64,000 nucleotides of DNA, taken from Bursaphelenchus xylophilus. Taxonomy: Eukaryota > Nematoda > Chromadorea > Rhabditida > Aphelenchoididae. The position numbers and the translations under genes were made by a program. The notes beneath the pieces are model-generated. The model had not been told where the DNA came from. It saw only the letters and a program-made list of their open reading frames with translations, and did not search any database. This document shows positions 23,579 through 36,098 of the stretch, in pieces (position 1 is the first letter of the stretch; every line of letters begins with the position of its first letter). The DNA lies in the NCBI GenBank assembly GCA_904066235.2, contig CAJFCV020000002.1:7998001-8062000 (forward strand). The letters are read 5' to 3'.

Positions 23579-25810
23579 ATGGACGATGAGACTTATTTTA
23601 TGGTAGAGCGGATCCTGGATGTCTTTTTTATCATTTTTGCGATCTTTGTTTTTTGTCATACGATATGGTACATGTACGAGGCCATGGGATTCGTAGGTTT
23701 TATTAAGAAAATCTTAATTTTTCCTTGAGCCGTTAAAGATGATTTAAAAATTAAGAACTCCTCTTCTGCTTTCCTTCCGGTCTCATTGAAGCCGTTTATT
23801 TTAGTTGCAGAATCTCCAGATCAACACCCGAATTCTTCTTGCCCAGCTTCCATTTGGTGTCCTCTTCACCGTTGTCGGCCAAACATTCCTCAAGATTTTA
23901 TATAGTCTCGGTTACAATACTGAGGTCGACACTCCTTATTTGTATGTGATTATGTGGTACTTCGTTGACTTTGGTATGGTGCATTTTCAGGGATGTTACT
24001 CGAAAACTTTTTAAACAAAAATTTAAAAGTAAATGAGCCCCGTTATGGAATGAAATGTGCAGGAAAGTTATCTTTCTTGCAAGACTGTTTGGTTATTTTG
24101 TAGGGCATACGTACAAGCTTGTAGTCAGCAACACTTGTTCTCTTTGACGTATGGATAGGAGATTGGTAATAAATCACAATTACAACGACGTTACTTAGCA
24201 AGGTGTTAGTCAAATAAAAGTACGAACAGTTTGCGTTGACATACTCGAGGTTTCTTTTCGAGTCCATAAAATATTCGGTTTCTTACATATTTTATTCTAA
24301 GAAATGTAAATGTCACGTTCAATGTGCAGCTACGACGATTAATACGAAGATTGAATTTAATTAGTACAATGTTAACTAAGCTCAAATTGTAACATCAATC
24401 AAAGATGTAACTGTTTTAATTCAAACAAAAATGGTTCGTTTTCTAGGCGCGGCTCTTCGAATCGGAACTTCCAGTTGTCTTCTGGCCGAACGGGTAATTG
24501 CATCGCTGAAAGTGGATAAATACGAGCATTACTGTATTCGGATACCGTACATTGCAATAATTACAATTGTCGTGGAACTTCTGCTTTGTACTATTGTAGG
24601 CCTCATGCTGAAATTCCGTGAGTTACTAAGCGTATATCTACAATAAAGACGTGTTTTTGAGTACAATTAGGAACCTCTTTACGTTTCTGCTGTTGACGCA
24701 ATTTATTTTTTATTACAAGTACGAAGTTTAGGGTTTAAATTTTTATCGGGTTGAAATGCTCTGTAATTCAATCAGAAAATAATAGAATTTCTGAAAAGGC
24801 AGAGTAAAAGTCATATATTATATGTAAATATATATTACTACTAGTTGCGACATCCAGGAAAAGAACCCCGACCTCAGGGATATAGGAGTCTCGGTAGGAG
24901 ATTCCGAGCATTTTTTTCTGCAGGGATATCGGCAATGAATGATCTTGATTTTATACTTCTCTAGCTACGGATTCTTCGATTATGACTTGAGGTGTCTTTC
25001 TTGAATTAACATCTTCTCATGACTACCTTAACTTGTCTCTGTCCACTTTAAATCCTCAAGGACGAAACTGGAACCATTTCAGCTACAATATTCACAAGGT
25101 TCATTGGTGGTTTTGTTGGAGTGGTCGTTGTCATCATCTCGTTGATTGTAAGTACAAATCAAAAAGTAATCATAACTGATTAGATCTACCTAATCCTTCC
25201 CCGATGGTCGTTGTCAATATACAATCGATATTTGATGGAGAATCAAGTCCGTTTACCTCCTCGGCGTAAACACGGATTCCCTTCGTTATCCCAACGTTTC
25301 CAAAGTTGCGAGAACTTGAGGGTCAGCAACTTTTTGCGGCAATTGATCTCGCTGGAATGGGCATTTGGAGCGACTGTTGTCTTGCTTCATATTGGAGCGA
25401 AAATGCATCCCTATAGAGATCATGTTCACTATATCTACCTCACTTTTGCGTATACTTGGGTTATGCTTTGGGTAGGTTGAAATAAAAACTTGAGAAATTT
25501 AATTGGACTTGCTTACCTTGCTTTGATTACCCCTCTTCGTTTTTTTTATGTTCTGGGGCAGGGACCTGGATAGTTATAGTTGTATACATATATTTATATA
25601 GTATGTAATATATCATACATGTATGTACAAAGCCACGACTAAAGAAAAACATGTTTTTAGACAGTGGTCACGATCACATTCATCCGTCGACGGGTCAAAC
25701 TTCTCAAAAGCGTCTCCAGACCAGCGTCAATGGATTCGAATAAAATTGGAATTGACCCTGAGGCTATTAACAACACTTATTTTGAGATGTACGCAAAGGA
25801 TTGGAAATGA
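23579..25810 (+). CDS. Chemoreceptor, Sra superfamily, Sre-like (paralogue A)
   Basis: Exons: 23579-23692, 23811-23973, 24447-24617, 25083-25147, 25184-25471, 25661-25810; 316 aa. Seven hydrophobic segments are present. Motifs shared with the neighbour at 26537-29292 are LPFGVLFT, LLAERVIASLKVDKYEHYC after the third helix, IYLILPRWSL, LSQRFQSCENLRVSNFL in the third cytoplasmic loop, and a C-terminus of the form YFEMYAKDW typical of Sre receptors. It should be a ciliary G-protein-coupled receptor in sensory neurons. The first donor (TTC followed by GTAGGT) was chosen because it keeps phase 0, as in the paralogue. AATAAA at 25992 closes the transcript. Family assignment to Sre rather than Sra/Srab is by recall of motifs. 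Confidence 0.8.
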
Positions 25811-25991
25811 CCCGATCTTATCCACGAATTCTTTATGCGTTACTCTGCCTACTGTGGACCTCATGGAGCTCATGGAACAAGGAATCTTTATTCTTCCTGA
25901 TCTCACAGAATTTATTTGTTCCGGGGATGTGGAATACTATAATATAAAAGGATGGCATTTACTGATATATTATAACTTGTTCTCCAATCTC

Positions 25992-25997
25992 AATAAA
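25992..25997 (+). terminator. Polyadenylation signal of chemoreceptor A
   Basis: AATAAA about 180 bases after the TGA stop. Confidence 0.55.
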
Positions 25998-26536
25998 GAG
26001 TGACCTCTTTTTAACACGGTATGGTACGGCAGAACATGGCTTGTTTATTCCATCTTGTGATTATCTAGAATGGACATTTAATCCGAAAGGATACGCCTGT
26101 AAAATTTTAGCAAGTTGCAAATCAAAGAACTCCAAAATTGAATTATTAATAGATTCCAAGCCCCGACCTTCACTTCAAAATATATTTTTAACTGCTGCGT
26201 AATCATATTTGATTGCATTAAAGTATGTAATGCCGCGGTTTATTTACAAATTCTACTGAAGCTTATTGAATTCTCTCTACTGTAAAGTAAATATTTACAG
26301 CTTTCATTTCATTGCAAATCTAAATTTATCGCGAACGAGGAAGAGGGTTTATGGTTAAGCTATCGAACCTATAGTTATATTAATTCTTTGTTCTTTAAAA
26401 GTTACAATTTCCTTTGAGACCGGTCTATTTGTAGTCATACCGTACTGATGAAGTGTAATAGCGAAGTGCCGTATCCCCATTCTTTTCGAATTGTTCTGCT
26501 TTCCAAAATTTAAATTCATAGGGGGTCGGGGATCGG

Positions 26537-29292
26537 ATGGAGGAGGAGGACATCAAGAGGATGGTCAATATTGTATTTGTTGCCACTGCTACGTTTGTTG
26601 TTGTCTATACAGTATGCTTCATGGCCAGAGCGTTGCAATATGTAAGTTGGGGGCTATTTGGAACATTTTGATTATTTTAAAGATATTTATGAGTATATTT
26701 TGGCTTTTGTTTCTATGCACCAATTAGTGGATGTTTGGTTGCCCTAACTAGTCCGGGATGAACTCGTCTTACCATATCCTTATACTAGCACGTAGTAATC
26801 AAAATTTTTTCGTTTCAATAATGCCCTAAACCGTTTTCTTTGCCTTGCTCGGTCTTACAAAGTCTGAGTACTAATGCTTATCAACAGCTTCCCAAGTTTG
26901 TGCTTCTTCCTGTTAGGCCTAATTGCTGTTTTATTTCGGTTGTAATTTGGAATTTCAACATTGTAGTTTATCCTCTCGAGTGGGCCACGTTTCTTTTCTT
27001 TTTTGATAGGATCTTACAATTATAGTTCTAAAATTCGGCTCTACTTTAAATTGTATGTTAGCGCAGTTTTGTATACAAGCAAAATTCGGGGCTAAGGTAG
27101 TGCAACCCCCCAGTCCAGTTTAGCCCCCCATGACCCAGTACAACCCCCCTCGTCCATTCAAGCCCCCTACGTTTTAGATCAAACCCCCAACGTAGTAGAT
27201 CAAACCCCCACTTACATTTTTTGTATTATTCTAATTTGTTCATTATGTGGGGTGTGAAACGGACAAAACAGTGGGGGTTTGAACTACCTTTCGTGGGGGG
27301 CTGAACTACCGAAGCCCCCAAAATTCTTATGATTTCTCAGGTACAATCTTCAGAAATTGACCATACGTGTATCACAGCTAAAACACGGAACCATTTTAAC
27401 TTTCTGATGATTCAAGTTCATTGTTTGGGACTATGAATGGTTGTTGATCTCATATTATGAGATGAACAACCAACTTCTTATACTTTTCAAAGATCATTCC
27501 TTCTCATTTCCTAATGTTGAAGAAAGAGTTCGAATCTCTCCTGGTGCCAAATGAGCTTCGTTAATTTTGTTCAGGGGCATTAAAAATGTAATAGACTTCC
27601 TGATTCTTCGCTTCCAAACATAAAAATTTTTTGAACTGGCTTACTACCTAAATTCGAAAAGTTGATCCCTACTCGCGCGCAAACAGAAACTTGCGGTGGC
27701 AAGCCTTGTCACGGTTAAGGGTGGGCCGAAACGGCACGGTTTTCAAATTTTACAAATCCTATCCCACGTGAATCCAAAATAGTAGAAGAAAAAATTTCCC
27801 GCCCCTTTTTAGTGATTCGTTCAAAACGAAATGTCACTATCCGATAAAACTCATTTTCTTATCTTTCTTTTTACTTTTCGAGAAAAAGCAATTATTTCGG
27901 GCGAGAAAAAGTGCCGATAATTTCGCGACATTTCGTCTCTCTTTTAAATCAATGAAAACGATACGAAGTTTCAAAACGGTTCTGGAAATGCGCTGGATTG
28001 ACGTGTATTCCCGCTCCGTTAAGCCGGGCTGGGCTTCATCGGGCCAGGAACGCACAGTCAGGAAGGCATTCCTGGCTAGAGAATCATGTGGAATGTCCAA
28101 CAAGATGGAAGCGTCATGTTTTTCAACAACTACTCCGACCAAATTATTTCAGACTTTCCAGCCCAACACCCGTGCCGTCATCGCCTTCCTTCCATACGGA
28201 GTTCTTTTCACCGCCATTTTCCAATCCATCGACCGATTATTTCAAATCGCAGGAGTTAATCTTGAACTCGATCACTCACCAATTTATAAAATTCTAAAAT
28301 TCCTTGGAAATGTTGGCATCACGCTTCGATACGGCTACTCCATCTGTCTTTTATCAGAACGAGTAATCGCAACCGTAAAGGTCGATTACTACGAATCATA
28401 TTGTTCGAAGCCACCGTTTGTTGCGGTCATTATTCTGGGAATCTACACTATTATTGGTATCACAGCAAATGTAATCTATGTACATCGTAAGTGCCACATT
28501 TTTTCTAACAGATTTTAAATGCAACATCAGTCTGTTGGGAATTTAATGAGGAATTGCCGTGCCTTGGAGTCGCCTATAATGATAGCAACTGCATGGATTT
28601 CTCGACATTTTGCTGAATCCTTATTATTTCCCCGACAAATTGAGATTTTGGAAGATGAAATAATCGTAAATGCATTTCAGCCGAGATTTTTACTCAATTC
28701 GCTGGAGTTTACTATGGATTAACCGTAACGGCAACTTCCATTGCTGTTTATTTGATCCTACCACGATGGTCACTGCGAGTTTACAATCGCCATTTACGGA
28801 TGATTCGACAAGTTCATCCCCAATTCTCCAGAGTAAATGTGGCCCCGTCACTTTCGCAGCGATATCAGAGCAAGGAGAACTTGCGAATCAGCAGGTTCCT
28901 TAAACGACTTTCGTTGATGGAATGGGTGTTTGGAACGATGACCGTATTCTCTCACATGGTCGCCAAGTTGGATACGGGCGGAGCGTTTCGGCACTATATT
29001 TACATTGCCGGTGCATATTACTTCTCCATGACAACAGTAAGCCTGACATCAGATATTTTTAACGTCTAAAACAAAATCAGTCAAAGAAATACATATTATA
29101 CAACTAGAAAACTGTTCAAAAATTATTAATCTACCTTTCCAGACCTTGATCTCAATTCAGTTCATCCAGCAACGAGTAAAAACACTTCGATCAGAGCCCT
29201 CCACAGCATTAGCAAATTTGAACCCAGAGGCCAAGGTGAATCCAGAGAGAGCGAACGATATGTACTTTGATATCTACGCCAAACAGTGGTGA
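26537..29292 (+). CDS. Chemoreceptor, Sra superfamily, Sre-like (paralogue B)
   Basis: Exons: 26537-26641, 28153-28486, 28681-29036, 29143-29292; 314 aa, phases consistent. It is a clear tandem paralogue of the gene at 23579: same first-exon layout (acidic start, first helix, phase-0 end), LPYGVLFT, LLSERVIATVKVDYYESYC, VYLILPRWSLRVYN, LSQRYQSKENLRISRFL and the end YFDIYAKQW. It lacks two introns that paralogue A has. The first exon is 1.5 kb upstream, across an intron (26642-28152) holding a foldback repeat. Without that exon, an open frame from 27952 could provide a different start, but it would lack the first membrane helix. Confidence 0.8.
27085..27320. repeat. Foldback repeat made of C-run motifs
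   Basis: The left half contains repeated units such as GTAGATCAAACCCCCA and AGTTTAGCCCCCCA; the right half carries their inverses (GTGGGGGTTTGAACTACC and GTGGGGGGCTGAACTACC). The ends also pair imperfectly (ATTCGGGGCTAAGGTAGT against the inverse of the right end). It lies inside the first intron of chemoreceptor B. Confidence 0.7.
27439..27471. other. Short hairpin
   Basis: GGTTGTT pairs with AACAACC and ATCTCAT with ATGAGAT around a three-base loop, with one mismatch. It is too short for a typical miRNA precursor. Confidence 0.4.
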
Positions 29293-30472
29293 GTACAACC
29301 GCGAGGAATTCGGACCGCCGCCGACTCCCGAAGCGATCTGATTGAGGACGTTGGCATTCCGCCACAAACCGTTCAAACGAGGATTATGGGGACAATCTGG
29401 ACAGGGGATTGGATTTGGCACGTAGAAAACGACCGAGGATCGTCGAGGACTACTCGGGCCAAGATATTCGCCGGTGATTGTATGTCTGTTGTGTATTTAT
29501 TTTGAGAGGTTGTACACAGGTTGAGGCGGATAAAGAAGGTGTGTTATTCGTATTGGGAATTCTTGTTTGTGTTGGGTATGTTAGGAGCAAGTCGAAGGAT
29601 TTATTCCGAGACTCTTCCGGCTGAACGGTGTCCGAACCTGTGAGTGAGAAACCGAGGATTTCAGTAGTGGTGACCACTAACTTGTACCTTAAACGAAATA
29701 AAATACGGTTTATTTTATTCAATAAAGGCCTCCAAATCTATGTTTCCAAGATAATTTTTTTTTTTGAATTGGAAGATAATCAAATAACACACGTCTTATG
29801 TATGACTCAAGCGCTTACCTGCACTTTGAATGCAAAAACAAAAAAATTCTCTGCTTTTTGGATTTTAACAATTTTAAGCATGATTTTACAGCGATGCTTA
29901 GAATCCAAACAGCATTCTTTATTTTTGCACTTAAAATGCATAAAAGTCGAAAAAAGTGTTGAGAGGCCAAAATACAGCATTTTTGAACTGTAACTATGTA
30001 AGTTACAGAAAACAACACACAAATTTATATTTATAAATAGTATTATGAAGTACTCGCAAACCCTATTCTCAATTTTACTTTTATATTTGAACGCTGTGCT
30101 CGGAGCAAAAAGCCCAGGCGTGTTGCTGCAAAAATCGCCAAGCTATCAGTGTTGTCCTAATGTTCAAGGATTCATAGTTTTCCGGTTTTACGAGGCCAAT
30201 CTTTTTGAAAACAATCTAATGCGCTTATCAGTAAAAATCCGCGTTGCTATTGCGTCCTGCACACCAGTACTACTGATCTTTGGCTCCAATGACGAATTGC
30301 TTATTGATAGCCTCCTTATTAAATATTTCTCGCTTTGTACCTTGAACAACCGACATTTCTTTAATTACATATGCTCTTGTTTGTGTAGGTCTTATATTAC
30401 AAATGTCTGACTAAACAGCGATAATTAAAAAAATTGCTAACGTTAAAGCCTTGAAAGCTTCATTCATTTTAA
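29293..30472. other. Intergenic, little supported content
   Basis: Possible polyadenylation hexamers for chemoreceptor B occur at about 29697 and 29725. Apart from the weak frame at 30045, nothing else was recognised. Confidence 0.35.
30045..30410 (+). CDS. Hypothetical small protein, possibly secreted; doubtful
   Basis: An open frame of 121 codons starts MKYSQTLFSILLLYLNAVLG, which looks like a signal peptide. The remainder is Cys-containing but low in recognisable features, and no splice sites or homologous family support it. It may be chance. Confidence 0.15.
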   Translation: MKYSQTLFSILLLYLNAVLGAKSPGVLLQKSPSYQCCPNVQGFIVFRFYEANLFENNLMRLSVKIRVAIASCTPVLLIFGSNDELLIDSLLIKYFSLCTLNNRHFFNYICSCLCRSYITNV

Positions 30473-30722
30473 CAGGGGGGGACCTGATCCAATGGCAAAA
30501 AACGTACCATTTTGCATCCAGGAAGCATCAAAAAATGTAACAAAACACATCCCTCTCCAAGTGAAGAAAGTCAGATTTCAAAAGCGCGCCCGCTCTCTGT
30601 GAGGAAAAAGGGCGCCCTTCAAAATGAAGTTTTTACACTTGGAGAGGGAAGCATTTTGCCACATTTTTGATACTTCCCGGATGCAAAAGGGTACGTTTTT
30701 CCACTGAATCAGGCCCCCACTG
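30473..30722. mobile_element. 250-bp MITE, PIF/Harbinger-like
   Basis: The left end CAGGGGGGGACCTGATCC pairs with the right end GAATCAGGCCCCCACTG. Further inside, AACGTACCATTTTGCATCC pairs with GGATGCAAAAGGGTACG, and CTCTCCAAGTG with CACTTGGAGAG. The flanks show the trinucleotide TAA on both sides (30470-30472, 30723-30725), the TWA type of duplication known for PIF/Harbinger elements. A one-armed relative lies at 16331-16378. Confidence 0.8.
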
Positions 30723-30725
30723 TAA

Positions 30726-32356
30726 TAGTTCTTCGGCGTCAGAACCTGTTTACAGTTTCATAATCGTTGCTATTAGCGGGTTGATTAAACTTGTTAACGT
30801 TCCTGCAAGTTTTGCCCTCATAAATTTGTCAACTAACAAAAGACTACAAACGAGGTCTTAAAGTAAATGTGGTCAGTTTCGTTATTATTTCTATTTTGGC
30901 ATTTCATGAGGTTGGAGATGATTAGGTGTGCAAGAAATAACGGATATTGTAGTTGTTTTGAAACCCACCGGGGAACGAGGGTTGTAAGATTCGCCGCCAA
31001 GCATGCGTATATTCTTTCCTGTAAATCCCACGTCGTTACACACTCTCCCATGCAAACCCAAACGCTTTGTCGTTAACGTGTCAAACTTAAGACGTATCCC
31101 TGTAAAATACTTGGTACCCACATAATTAATTCAATTGGGAAGCTACAAATGGTGTTGGTTTAACTTGGTTGTCCAGGCTATATTTAAGACACTAGACAGG
31201 CGGAAATCAACCCAACATGTTTTTTGGATCTTGTGCTTACTTCAGTTCTCGATGAGCCGTTTTGTAGGTGTATTAGGGAAAAACTCTAACAGTAAGTAAA
31301 TTTTCTTGACTTTTCAGACGGCGTTTTTTTGATTTGTCAATTTAGGTCGCCACAAAAGGTGTAAGAAATATTGGAGATTTGATTAAAAAAGCCAGAGTGT
31401 TATTGCTGCAGATTATGTTTCAAGTGTTACGTTCTTGGTATGCCTTGTGTTAATCATTCATTGTCTTTTCCAATAATGAAAACTTTTTCCCATAATGTCT
31501 GGAATTAGTGGGAATTATGGAACAATACAACATTTTTAGGAACAATACAAGTTCCAACCTTGGAACTTGTAGTTTTTCTTCAACAATTTCCCGCAAAATT
31601 AAAAATGATATGGGAATTTTATAATAATAGTAATTAAGAAGGATTGCTAAGCTTATAACATGTTCAGAGGTATGGTTAAGCCAAGTTGCACATTGAGCGA
31701 TTATGGATTTAATCACCTCAGGAGCGTTGGTTAGGCTGTTTAAGGTATCAGTGTAAGTCAATGTTTGGAATGCTCGTAAAGCGATAGTCCCAAAAATGGC
31801 CATGGGATCCATAAATGGGGCCATGATTCCCTGGAACCTTTGTACAAAAAATATCTTACAGCGAACCCTCCTTACCACCACGAAGTGGTTGGAGGGAGTG
31901 TTAATTCTGGGCCAAAATGAACCTCTGTAAAATTTAGCATAAGTCCGTTTTTCTTTCTGTTCATGATGTCGGTCTTAGGTGCGTCGGATACAAATTTATT
32001 GTTGGGCGTGCTAAAACGGTTTTAAAGATTGACTTGCATTGTTCTCAGGTACCGTGGTATAATATGTGTAATAAAAGCTATGGAGATTTCGACATGGGGC
32101 ATTTTTTGAGAGCCAGGGTACAAGCATCGAGACTCTTCTATCAATGTGTCGTTTATTTTCCCAGATTGCACGTTTTTTACATTACTTTCCATATCTATTA
32201 TAAATGGTTTTTATCCCCAGTGAGGGCTCTGCTCAATCCAAAAAAGTTCTAATTGTAAGCCCCGTTTCTTTGATTGACCAAGGGCCCGGTGATCGTAGAA
32301 CGTGACTCGGTTGAACCTCACGAATTATTATGGCGTATCCGTTATTTTTTTAGATA
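30726..32356. other. Intergenic DNA between chemoreceptor genes
   Basis: No firm gene. It contains the minus-strand frame at 31450-31881 and a short piece near 31910-31930 (AACCTCTGTAAAA) resembling sequence at 52910. Confidence 0.35.
31450..31881 (-). pseudogene. Open frame with receptor-like fragment; doubtful
   Basis: A 143-codon frame on the minus strand has an internal acceptor-like TTCCAG followed by GIMAPFMDPMAIFGTIALRA. The PFMDPM pattern recalls the end of the seventh helix of several nematode serpentine receptors. Nothing upstream supplies the other six helices, so a remnant or chance resemblance is most likely. Confidence 0.2.
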
Positions 32357-33926
32357 ATGAATTCCTCCGACGATGACCCCGAGTGCTTGTTTGCATATGC
32401 CCTTCAGAACAGTATTTTCTTCGAAAGCATGGAGATCTTTCATTCAATTTGTTCGATTATTGGAATCTTTTTGCTTATTAACGCATTACTCATTGACAGA
32501 AGACGACAACAAGATTGGAACATTGACAAAGTGAAGCAATAACAATGATAATTGAAATAATTATTTAGTTTAGGTTGTTACGTATATAACATCGATTGCC
32601 ATGATTGTTCATAACACTGCGACCACGTTGATTGTAGTCTTGGCAATGGTGAGTCCAGCTGTTTTTCTGGGCATTCTTAAATTCTTCAGATCAATAAATC
32701 TCAAGCTTCAACTTTTTGTGACCTGACAATTACTACCTCATCTTGTTTATGCCTCCGAATTCCCACAATTACCGCCATAATCGTCGTATCTCTCGCGTCA
32801 TTTACAGTAGTCTGCTCGCATTCCGTTCAACTCGTTACAACGTGCAAAGGTTTCTGCCGCTTTTATGAAAACACTCTCGGAATTGGGTTTATCATCATTG
32901 CTTCGGCGGGAACATCAGCCTACATTTTTTACGAAGAGGTCGCAACGGAGATCAAACCGTATTGCATTGCTGAGTCCAGTCATAACAGAGACAAAATGCT
33001 GACTATGTACGAGACGTTGGCCATTGTGGATGTAACGTGTGCCATCTTATGTTTTGCTCTGGTTGCCGCGACAAGGCATAAACTTCAGAGGTAAGTGGTG
33101 TTGAAATTCTAAGCGGAAAGCTTTGCTCTTCTTCAAAATATCAGCAGGAAAAGCAACCTAATGATCTTGCTGAACGAAAAAGTCAATTGCATAAATAAGC
33201 AAGTTGCTTGTATACTGTGTCTCATAGTAGCCAGAAAATACGATTTAAAATCAGATCGAGAGTAATGCCCGTAACACGTTTCTGGCTAGTTGTTTTACAC
33301 ATCCACCAGCAATTTTATTCATTTCCAAACCGTCTATTTCGGACAGCTTCAGGGTCAGAAACGAGATTCTTCATATGTTTTAACAATGCGACTCTCTCAG
33401 TGAGGTCCAGATTTTTTATTGTCCAACGCTATCAATTTCTAGAAAATTAAGAGTATTGCTGTGGGCACTTCAAGAACTAAGCGCTATTTCTTGCTGATCT
33501 GACTTCTTTTTCAGCAATTCCCACGAATTCAAGCTGAGTCTCCACTTCGAGTTGCGCTCAAATGCCCGTGCCCTCAAGACCAACCTCATCAAATGTTTGG
33601 TGCGGATATTTATCTTCGACACTTTTCTCTTCCTCAACTTTGTGATCCGAGTTGTGATTGATCGAACAACCAATCGCTTGGGTTATACAGAATGGGTGAA
33701 CGCAAACTATGTGAGGAAATGTTTGTAGATTACATCCGAAAATTCCTTTTTTTCAATTAAAGTAATTTTTCAGAACATCCAAGTGTATGCCATACTATAC
33801 GCGATATTAATTCAATACGATCGGAAGATTGTTACATCGTCGAGAAGAGTTATTGATTCCGGCGCCGAGGCCGACCAATATCATCAGGAAATGATGAAAA
33901 CTTGGCTGACAGACATTAAGCGATAG
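32357..33926 (+). CDS. Chemoreceptor, Sra superfamily, Sra/Srab-like
   Basis: Exons: 32357-32530, 32574-32648, 32690-33090, 33515-33710, 33774-33926; 332 aa, phases consistent. Several hydrophobic helices are evident (IFHSICSIIGIFLLINALLI, then TAIIVVSLASFTVVCSHSV, then GFIIIASAGTSAYIFY). KPYC occurs in the second extracellular loop. HFELRSNARALKTNL in the third cytoplasmic loop corresponds to the xxENLR motif of the superfamily. The C-terminus reads YHQEMMKTW, like the YFxxYxKxW ending of the two receptors upstream. It is divergent from those two and closer in layout to Sra/Srab receptors. An acceptor lies just upstream of the ATG. The first intron is only 43 nt with a modest donor, so the first exon boundary is less certain. 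Confidence 0.75.
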
Positions 33927-36098
33927 AAAAGATGACAGTCTTTGGTGGGATCTTTAATCAGCTCCATGTTGCATAATTTTGCACTGAAGGGAATGGAAAC
34001 CAAAGGTAAGAAAAACACACAAACGAAGAAGCGTTTGATAATATTTATAAGTACTAGATGTAAAATTGGTCACAAAAGCTCTAGACCTCTTTTTTAGATC
34101 GATTTTTAGTGTAAATAAATGGTCCACATCGATTTTCCATGGACCGTGTTAGTTTGTAGAACAAAGCAAAAATTTTTTTGGCTATTTTTTTAAAATGCTG
34201 ACATTTTTTTGCCCTGCAATTTGATACAAAAGTAAAAAAAGGAAATCGGGTACTCCAGTGACTATCCTTATCTCAAAACCTCATGTTTTATTACAATTGT
34301 AAAGCAAATAAACTCTGTTCTTGTTTACACTTGGTCTCTGTCCCATACCCGTTCGACTTCCCGATTTCAAAAGGCTTTAAATATCCAAAATTCCACGTGA
34401 GAATAAAAATATTTTTTGTTGTTTCGTTCATTCTTTCCAACGGAGGGGTGAAACAAACATGAGGGTCCGTCAAAGGCTGCGCAATATTTCTCTCCATTTT
34501 GCTTTTCTCGCTTTTCCGGGTAATCTCAATAAGGTGGGTTATTCAGTTTAACGTTGTTCGAGTAACTTATCATTAGTTTGCTAGTTACTCTGTATGGTCA
34601 TTAAAATTTTTTGTGATGAATTGAATTTTGAGGCACAGTCACCATTTCAAGAACAACGATGTGTAAAAGTTTGCTCTCAAAGCAGCATAAATGTTTCAAA
34701 ATTCAAGCCGTTCCCTCCCCCAATTATTCCTAAAAAGGCGTGAGTCATGCGCTTTCTCAGACCTTGTTGTTCGAAAGTTGACGTCTTCTTGTTTATTTTT
34801 TTTTTTCTTTCGTAATACGATTTCCGTTTCCGAAATGACAACAACGCTTATAGTGGGAAGAAAGTTTATTGCACTTGTTGTTGTCAGTTTTGTCCTCAGA
34901 ATTATGGCTTTTAGATTAAACGGGGGTGGAAAACAATAATCATCATTTTTATGCACTATAACTTGGCCATTCACGAAACGTTGGTTTTCTAACAAAGAAA
35001 GTTTTCTAAAAGCAAGAAAATTTTCTAAAAAATTTAGATTGGCCTTTAACGTGGTACAAAAAGTAATTTTTTTAGAGATACGGCCGAAAAAATTTTGGTT
35101 TTCTTTCATTTCCAAAGCTGACAGAACGGTCACGCCGAACCCGCAAAGCACAAATTAAAGTTTCAAAAATTGGAATGCAACAGTCGAACCTCTGTAGGAA
35201 TGTTTTATCAATCTCTAATTGTAAGAGTTGCTTCTCGAGCCCATTTTATTTGGCAGGCAAAAAATGTTTTTATTACCTTCAAACCGTCACTTTTACGTTT
35301 AGTTTAGAGGAATCCCTTTTCTGCTTTTGTTTGTCGCTTCTACTTTTTCGCTAGTTTTTCATTACTTTGATTGTGTCTTCTGCAGGGCTTATGATTCATC
35401 AATCCAAGTATCCAGTTCTCTTTTTATTTACATAGGCCCTTTAACAATTTTTAGCAGATAAGGGAAGGGACCAAATTCGTTTCTGATTTTTGAGCCCATT
35501 TTGACCTTTAGTCGGTAAAATATTAAGTAAAATAATTGAATTTAGAGGACGTGTGTAAGTGAATTTTAATCGAAATTATTGAAAGTAGCTTATCAAATTA
35601 CCTTATGGACTTTTGTCATCACTTTTTCAACGTACGTGATCTGAAAAATTTTATTAAACTTTCTGCGGTGGCCAAGTTTTGTCTATATTTTTGGTTGAAA
35701 CATACGACCTTTTAAAAAACTTTGGGTCATTTCAAAATATTGCTGATAATATTATTATTAATATTACCATGACTCATTTTGATGATGTCCTGACAACCTA
35801 ACACATTCCTTTATCTCCCCGACAAAGTAAACATTTTTGCAGCTGATTTGATCGTTTTGATAGGTTTCACCCCATGCACAATAATATTTACATTTTGATC
35901 GAATGATTCAAAAGAGGGTTTTGAATTTTTTAACATAAAAAAACTGTGGAAAAGGGAAAGTTTTGTTTCCCATATCCATTTTTCTGCTTTACTAGAGATC
36001 GTATCTATGATTTTCAGTGATTCTTTAGCGTGAATTGTCTTTGTTGTCAGCTTGTTCATCGCTAAACAAAAATTATGTTTTCAGGTTCGATCTGAAAA
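33927..36098. other. Intergenic DNA
   Basis: Open frames on both strands (for example 34696-35151, minus) lack domains and splice support. The right end carries a splice acceptor (GTTTTCAG at about 36084) serving the next gene. Confidence 0.4.

Noticed and set aside
27439..27471. Hairpin considered as a miRNA precursor
   Set aside because: The stem is only about 15 bp with a three-base loop, too short for a normal pre-miRNA.
27480..27560. TTCGAATCTCTCC followed by TGGTGCCA resembling the 3' end of a tRNA
   Set aside because: No matching acceptor 5' strand, D-arm or anticodon arm lies in the 90 bases upstream.
30891..31121. Minus-strand frame with GRVCND and later ESYNPR, reminiscent of the Wnt C-terminal pattern
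   Set aside because: The characteristic CCGRGYN cysteines are missing, no neighbouring Wnt exons exist, and the similarity is only a few residues.
34691..35151. Overlapping open frames on both strands, including a 151-codon minus frame
   Set aside because: No domain or splice support; AT-rich intergenic DNA.
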